NCBI GenBank assembly: GCA_945883545.1
Contig: CAMCXT010000009.1
Location: 1-64,000 of the forward strand
DNA from: Chitinophaga pinensis
GTDB taxonomy: Bacteria; Bacteroidota; Bacteroidia; M30B66
Length of the DNA: 64,000 nt
Direction: 5' to 3'
Below are positions 61,238 to 64,000 of the stretch, one piece after another. Below the pieces are notes generated by a model, which had not been told where the DNA came from, ran no database searches, and was given only the letters and a program-made list of their open reading frames with translations. Each line of letters opens with the position of its first letter. The first letter of the stretch is position 1. The translations under genes were made by a program, and so were the position numbers.

Positions 61238-62530
61238 TCAGTAGCCGTATTTCTCTTGCCACTGTTTGCGCAATTTTTCGCGCATTTCGTTTTCTCTTGG
61301 ATTGGATCCAGGATCGTAGAACTTCGTTCCGGCTGCTGCTTCAGGCATAAATTCTTGATCAATGAAATTGCCCGAATACGAATGGGCATATAAATATTCT
61401 TCACCGTAACCTAGCTCTTTCATCAGCTTCGTGGGAGCATTTCGCAGATGCAATGGAATCGGTAAGTCGCCCGTTTTCCTCACAAAATCCTGCGCAGCGC
61501 GAATCGCCATGTACGATGCATTGCTCTTCGGTGAACACGCCAAATACACCACCGTTTGAGCCAGCAGTAAGTCACATTCCGGGTACCCGATTACCGCCAC
61601 CGATTGAAAGGTATTGTTGGCTAAAATCATGGCCGTTGGATTTGCGTTTCCGATGTCTTCTGCCGCCAAAATCAACATTCTGCGCGCGATGAACTTTGGA
61701 TCTTCTCCACCTTCCATCATCCTCGCTAAGTAATATAAAGCTGCATTGGGATCCGATCCTCGCATGCTTTTGATAAATGCCGATACAATTTCATAATGCT
61801 GCTCACCATTCTTGTCGTAAAATGCCAAGTTCGATTGCAGTGCCAAAGTCGTGTGCTCGTTCGTAATTATTGCAGTTTCGCCCGCAGGAAAGGTGTTGAT
61901 GACAAGCTCGAACAAGTTGAGTAACTTTCGCGCATCGCCGCCCGAATAACGCAGTAAAGCGTCCGATTCAACGATTTCAACAGGTCGCATTTTTAGATAG
62001 CGATCTTCCTTCAAGGCTCGGTGCAACAAGGCAATCAGCTCAGCTTTATCGAGCGATTTTAAGGTGTACACTTGGCATCTCGACAGTAACGCTGGAATCA
62101 CCTCAAACGAAGGATTTTCGGTTGTTGCGCCGATCAAGGTAACGATCCCTTTTTCCACAGCACCTAATAAAGAATCCTGCTGTGACTTTGAAAACCGGTG
62201 GATCTCATCGATGAACAACACTGGTTTTTTCATCAAACCTCCTTGTCGTGCTGCAGAATCAATCACATCACGAACATCTTTCACCCCCGAAGCAATGGCG
62301 CTGAGCGTATAAATTTGAGTTTGCGAAACTTCAGCAATCAAACGCGCGAGAGTGGTTTTCCCAACGCCCGGTGGACCCCAAAAAATGATGGATGGAAGTG
62401 GGATTTTCTGGTCTAAGATTTTGCGTAATACAGATCCTTCGCCCAACAAATGCTGTTGCCCGGCGTAATCTTCCAAAGTGGAAGGGCGCATTCTTTCGGC
62501 CAATGGCTCATTTGGAAGATGTAAACTCAT
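61238..62530 (-). CDS. rarA: Replication-associated recombination protein A (AAA+ ATPase)
   Basis: MRPSTLEDYAGQQHLLGEG, IIFWGPPGVGKTTLARLIA, LFIDEIHRFSKSQQDSLLGAVEKGIVTLIGATTENPSFEV. Confidence 0.96.
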   Translation of the reverse strand: MSLHLPNEPLAERMRPSTLEDYAGQQHLLGEGSVLRKILDQKIPLPSIIFWGPPGVGKTTLARLIAEVSQTQIYTLSAIASGVKDVRDVIDSAARQGGLMKKPVLFIDEIHRFSKSQQDSLLGAVEKGIVTLIGATTENPSFEVIPALLSRCQVYTLKSLDKAELIALLHRALKEDRYLKMRPVEIVESDALLRYSGGDARKLLNLFELVINTFPAGETAIITNEHTTLALQSNLAFYDKNGEQHYEIVSAFIKSMRGSDPNAALYYLARMMEGGEDPKFIARRMLILAAEDIGNANPTAMILANNTFQSVAVIGYPECDLLLAQTVVYLACSPKSNASYMAIRAAQDFVRKTGDLPIPLHLRNAPTKLMKELGYGEEYLYAHSYSGNFIDQEFMPEAAAGTKFYDPGSNPRENEMREKLRKQWQEKYGY

Positions 62531-63432
62531 TTTCCAAAATTTTCAACCATTGAAATGCCTTCAGGTCTTTTGTGTTTCCAGCGTTTGTGTGTCCAAAGCC
62601 AATACGAAGGTTCTGCCTTGATCACTTTTTCTAATTCGGAGGTATGTCTAGCAGTAATTTCTCCTACAGGACTTGATTCTGGGTGTTCGATCACCGGCAA
62701 ATATTCTAAGGTGTACCAACCCCGTTTCACTTTTGTGATTTTTCCGTACACCACAACCATATTGTATTGTCGCGCGTATTTTTCGGTTCCAGCAGCCACA
62801 GGGGTTTCTTGATTGAGGAAATCTAACCATACAGCTTTTTCAGGTCTGCCCGGACTTTGGTCAACAATTAATCCCCAAATACAACACTCATTTTTGGTAT
62901 TTTCCATCACCTCGCTGATCTCGGTAACAGAAACCAATTCAACTCCAAACCGGCATCTTGAGCGAATCATAGCACGGTTGAATACTTTGTTTTTTAAAGG
63001 CAAATAGAGACCTAGCGCTTTGAATTTTTTATCGCAATGCAGCGAGAGTGTCATTGCAGCCCATTCCCAATTTCCATAGTGGCCCGTTGTAGCAATCACA
63101 GACCGATTTTGAATATGGTACTGTTCAAGTAATTCTGGGTTAAGCACTTTCATTCTCTTCTTCAATGAAGCAGCCGAAACGGTGAATGATTTGATAGTTT
63201 CAACCAGTACATCTCCGAGGTGTCGATAAAAACGTTTTTCAATGGCTACTAGTTCGCTCTCCGACTTTTCTGGAAAAGCGTTTCGGAGATTTTTTCGAGT
63301 GATTTTTACCCGATATTTCAATACTGTATACAAGATGAAATAGGCGAAATCAGCTACACCATAAAGCATCCACATCGGAAGCCATGAAAGTGCATAAATG
63401 ATGATCAATAAAGGATACGCCAACAGTGTCAT
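62527..63432 (-). CDS. LpxL/HtrB-type lysophospholipid (lipid A) acyltransferase
   Basis: KITRKNLRNAFPEKSESEL, ATTGHYGNWEWAAMTLSL (HX4E-type), DQSPGRPEKAVWLDFLNQETPVAAGTEKYA; 4-nt overlap with rarA. Confidence 0.93.
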   Translation of the reverse strand: MTLLAYPLLIIIYALSWLPMWMLYGVADFAYFILYTVLKYRVKITRKNLRNAFPEKSESELVAIEKRFYRHLGDVLVETIKSFTVSAASLKKRMKVLNPELLEQYHIQNRSVIATTGHYGNWEWAAMTLSLHCDKKFKALGLYLPLKNKVFNRAMIRSRCRFGVELVSVTEISEVMENTKNECCIWGLIVDQSPGRPEKAVWLDFLNQETPVAAGTEKYARQYNMVVVYGKITKVKRGWYTLEYLPVIEHPESSPVGEITARHTSELEKVIKAEPSYWLWTHKRWKHKRPEGISMVENFGK

Positions 63433-63450
63433 TTTATATTCTTGTCGTGT

Positions 63451-64000
63451 TTAGCGACAATAAAATTTTAAGAGATCAAAAGCTTCAAGGTGACCAAGTT
63501 CTCCTGATTTCTGTAGATCGATGCAGCCAGCTTCTCGGCTGCCCGATAGATATAAGATTACACCTCTCTTGAAGAGGAATTTTCCATTTGAAGGCTCCAT
63601 CGCAATCGCAACATCGTAATCTGCAATAGCTTCAGCATAATTATTCATCAAATAACTGTTCTGTCCGCGGTTGCCGTAAAAACTTACCTCCTTCGGATTG
63701 AGTGCAATTGCATCGTTAAAATCAACTGAAGCACCAATATAATCGCCCAATAAATGCTTCGCATATCCTCTTTGATTCAGGGTGCGAGCACTTTCAGGTG
63801 TTTTTTTAAGGATGATATTAAAGTCGGCAACTGCTTCTTTATATCTCTTTAGTTTTATGTAGCAAATGCCTCTGTTGTAACGAGCATCTTCGAATTCTGG
63901 CTGGATTGCCAATGCTTCAGAAAAATCCGTAACAGCCGAAAGATATTCTTCTTTCAGGCCACGCGAAGTACCATTGTTGTAAAAATCGGCTGCTGTTTTT
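63451..64000 (-). CDS. TPR repeat protein, 5' end beyond the window
   Basis: Frame stays open to the window edge (KTAADFYNNGTSRGLKEEYLSAVTDFSEALAIQPEFEDARYNRGICYIKLKRYKEAVADFN...). Confidence 0.88.
   Translation of the reverse strand, partial: KTAADFYNNGTSRGLKEEYLSAVTDFSEALAIQPEFEDARYNRGICYIKLKRYKEAVADFNIILKKTPESARTLNQRGYAKHLLGDYIGASVDFNDAIALNPKEVSFYGNRGQNSYLMNNYAEAIADYDVAIAMEPSNGKFLFKRGVILYLSGSREAGCIDLQKSGELGHLEAFDLLKFYCR

Overview
This 64 kb window is Bacteroidota (probably Flavobacteriia-like) chromosomal DNA. Evidence: type IX secretion (T9SS) sorting domains, a PorP/SprF protein, a CHU_C/gliding-associated C-terminus and TAnnTTTG promoter -7 boxes. Housekeeping genes: oxyR, lhgO, rarA, a YbiT-like ABC-F, an HlyIII/PAQR protein, a PafA-like phosphatase, M61 peptidase, cyclophilin, BI-1, cold-shock protein, LpxL-type acyltransferase and a complete RND efflux operon. 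Accessory content: (i) a 1245-aa Ala/Lys/Glu-rich protein built on a ~29-aa helical repeat; (ii) a ~5,500-aa T9SS surface protein (16.6 kb gene); (iii) a six-gene minus-strand cluster (60160 to 48257) of Ig-like/CUB mosaic surface proteins ending in a CHU_C protein and PorP/SprF. The most intriguing observation is that three secreted proteins of this cluster lack a recognisable T9SS C-terminal domain but end exactly in the same short peptide, T-T-x-I-[Y/F]-H-D-stop, with different synonymous codons. This is a candidate undescribed C-terminal tag. Other candidates: a transaldolase-fold/CBS fusion whose Schiff-base Lys appears replaced by Arg, an ABC-F protein with one degenerate composite ATP site, a dyad upstream of oxyR, and a REP-like palindrome cluster. 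No CRISPR array, tRNA, rRNA, prophage or transposase gene was recognised. All family calls come from reading the sequence; no database search was run.
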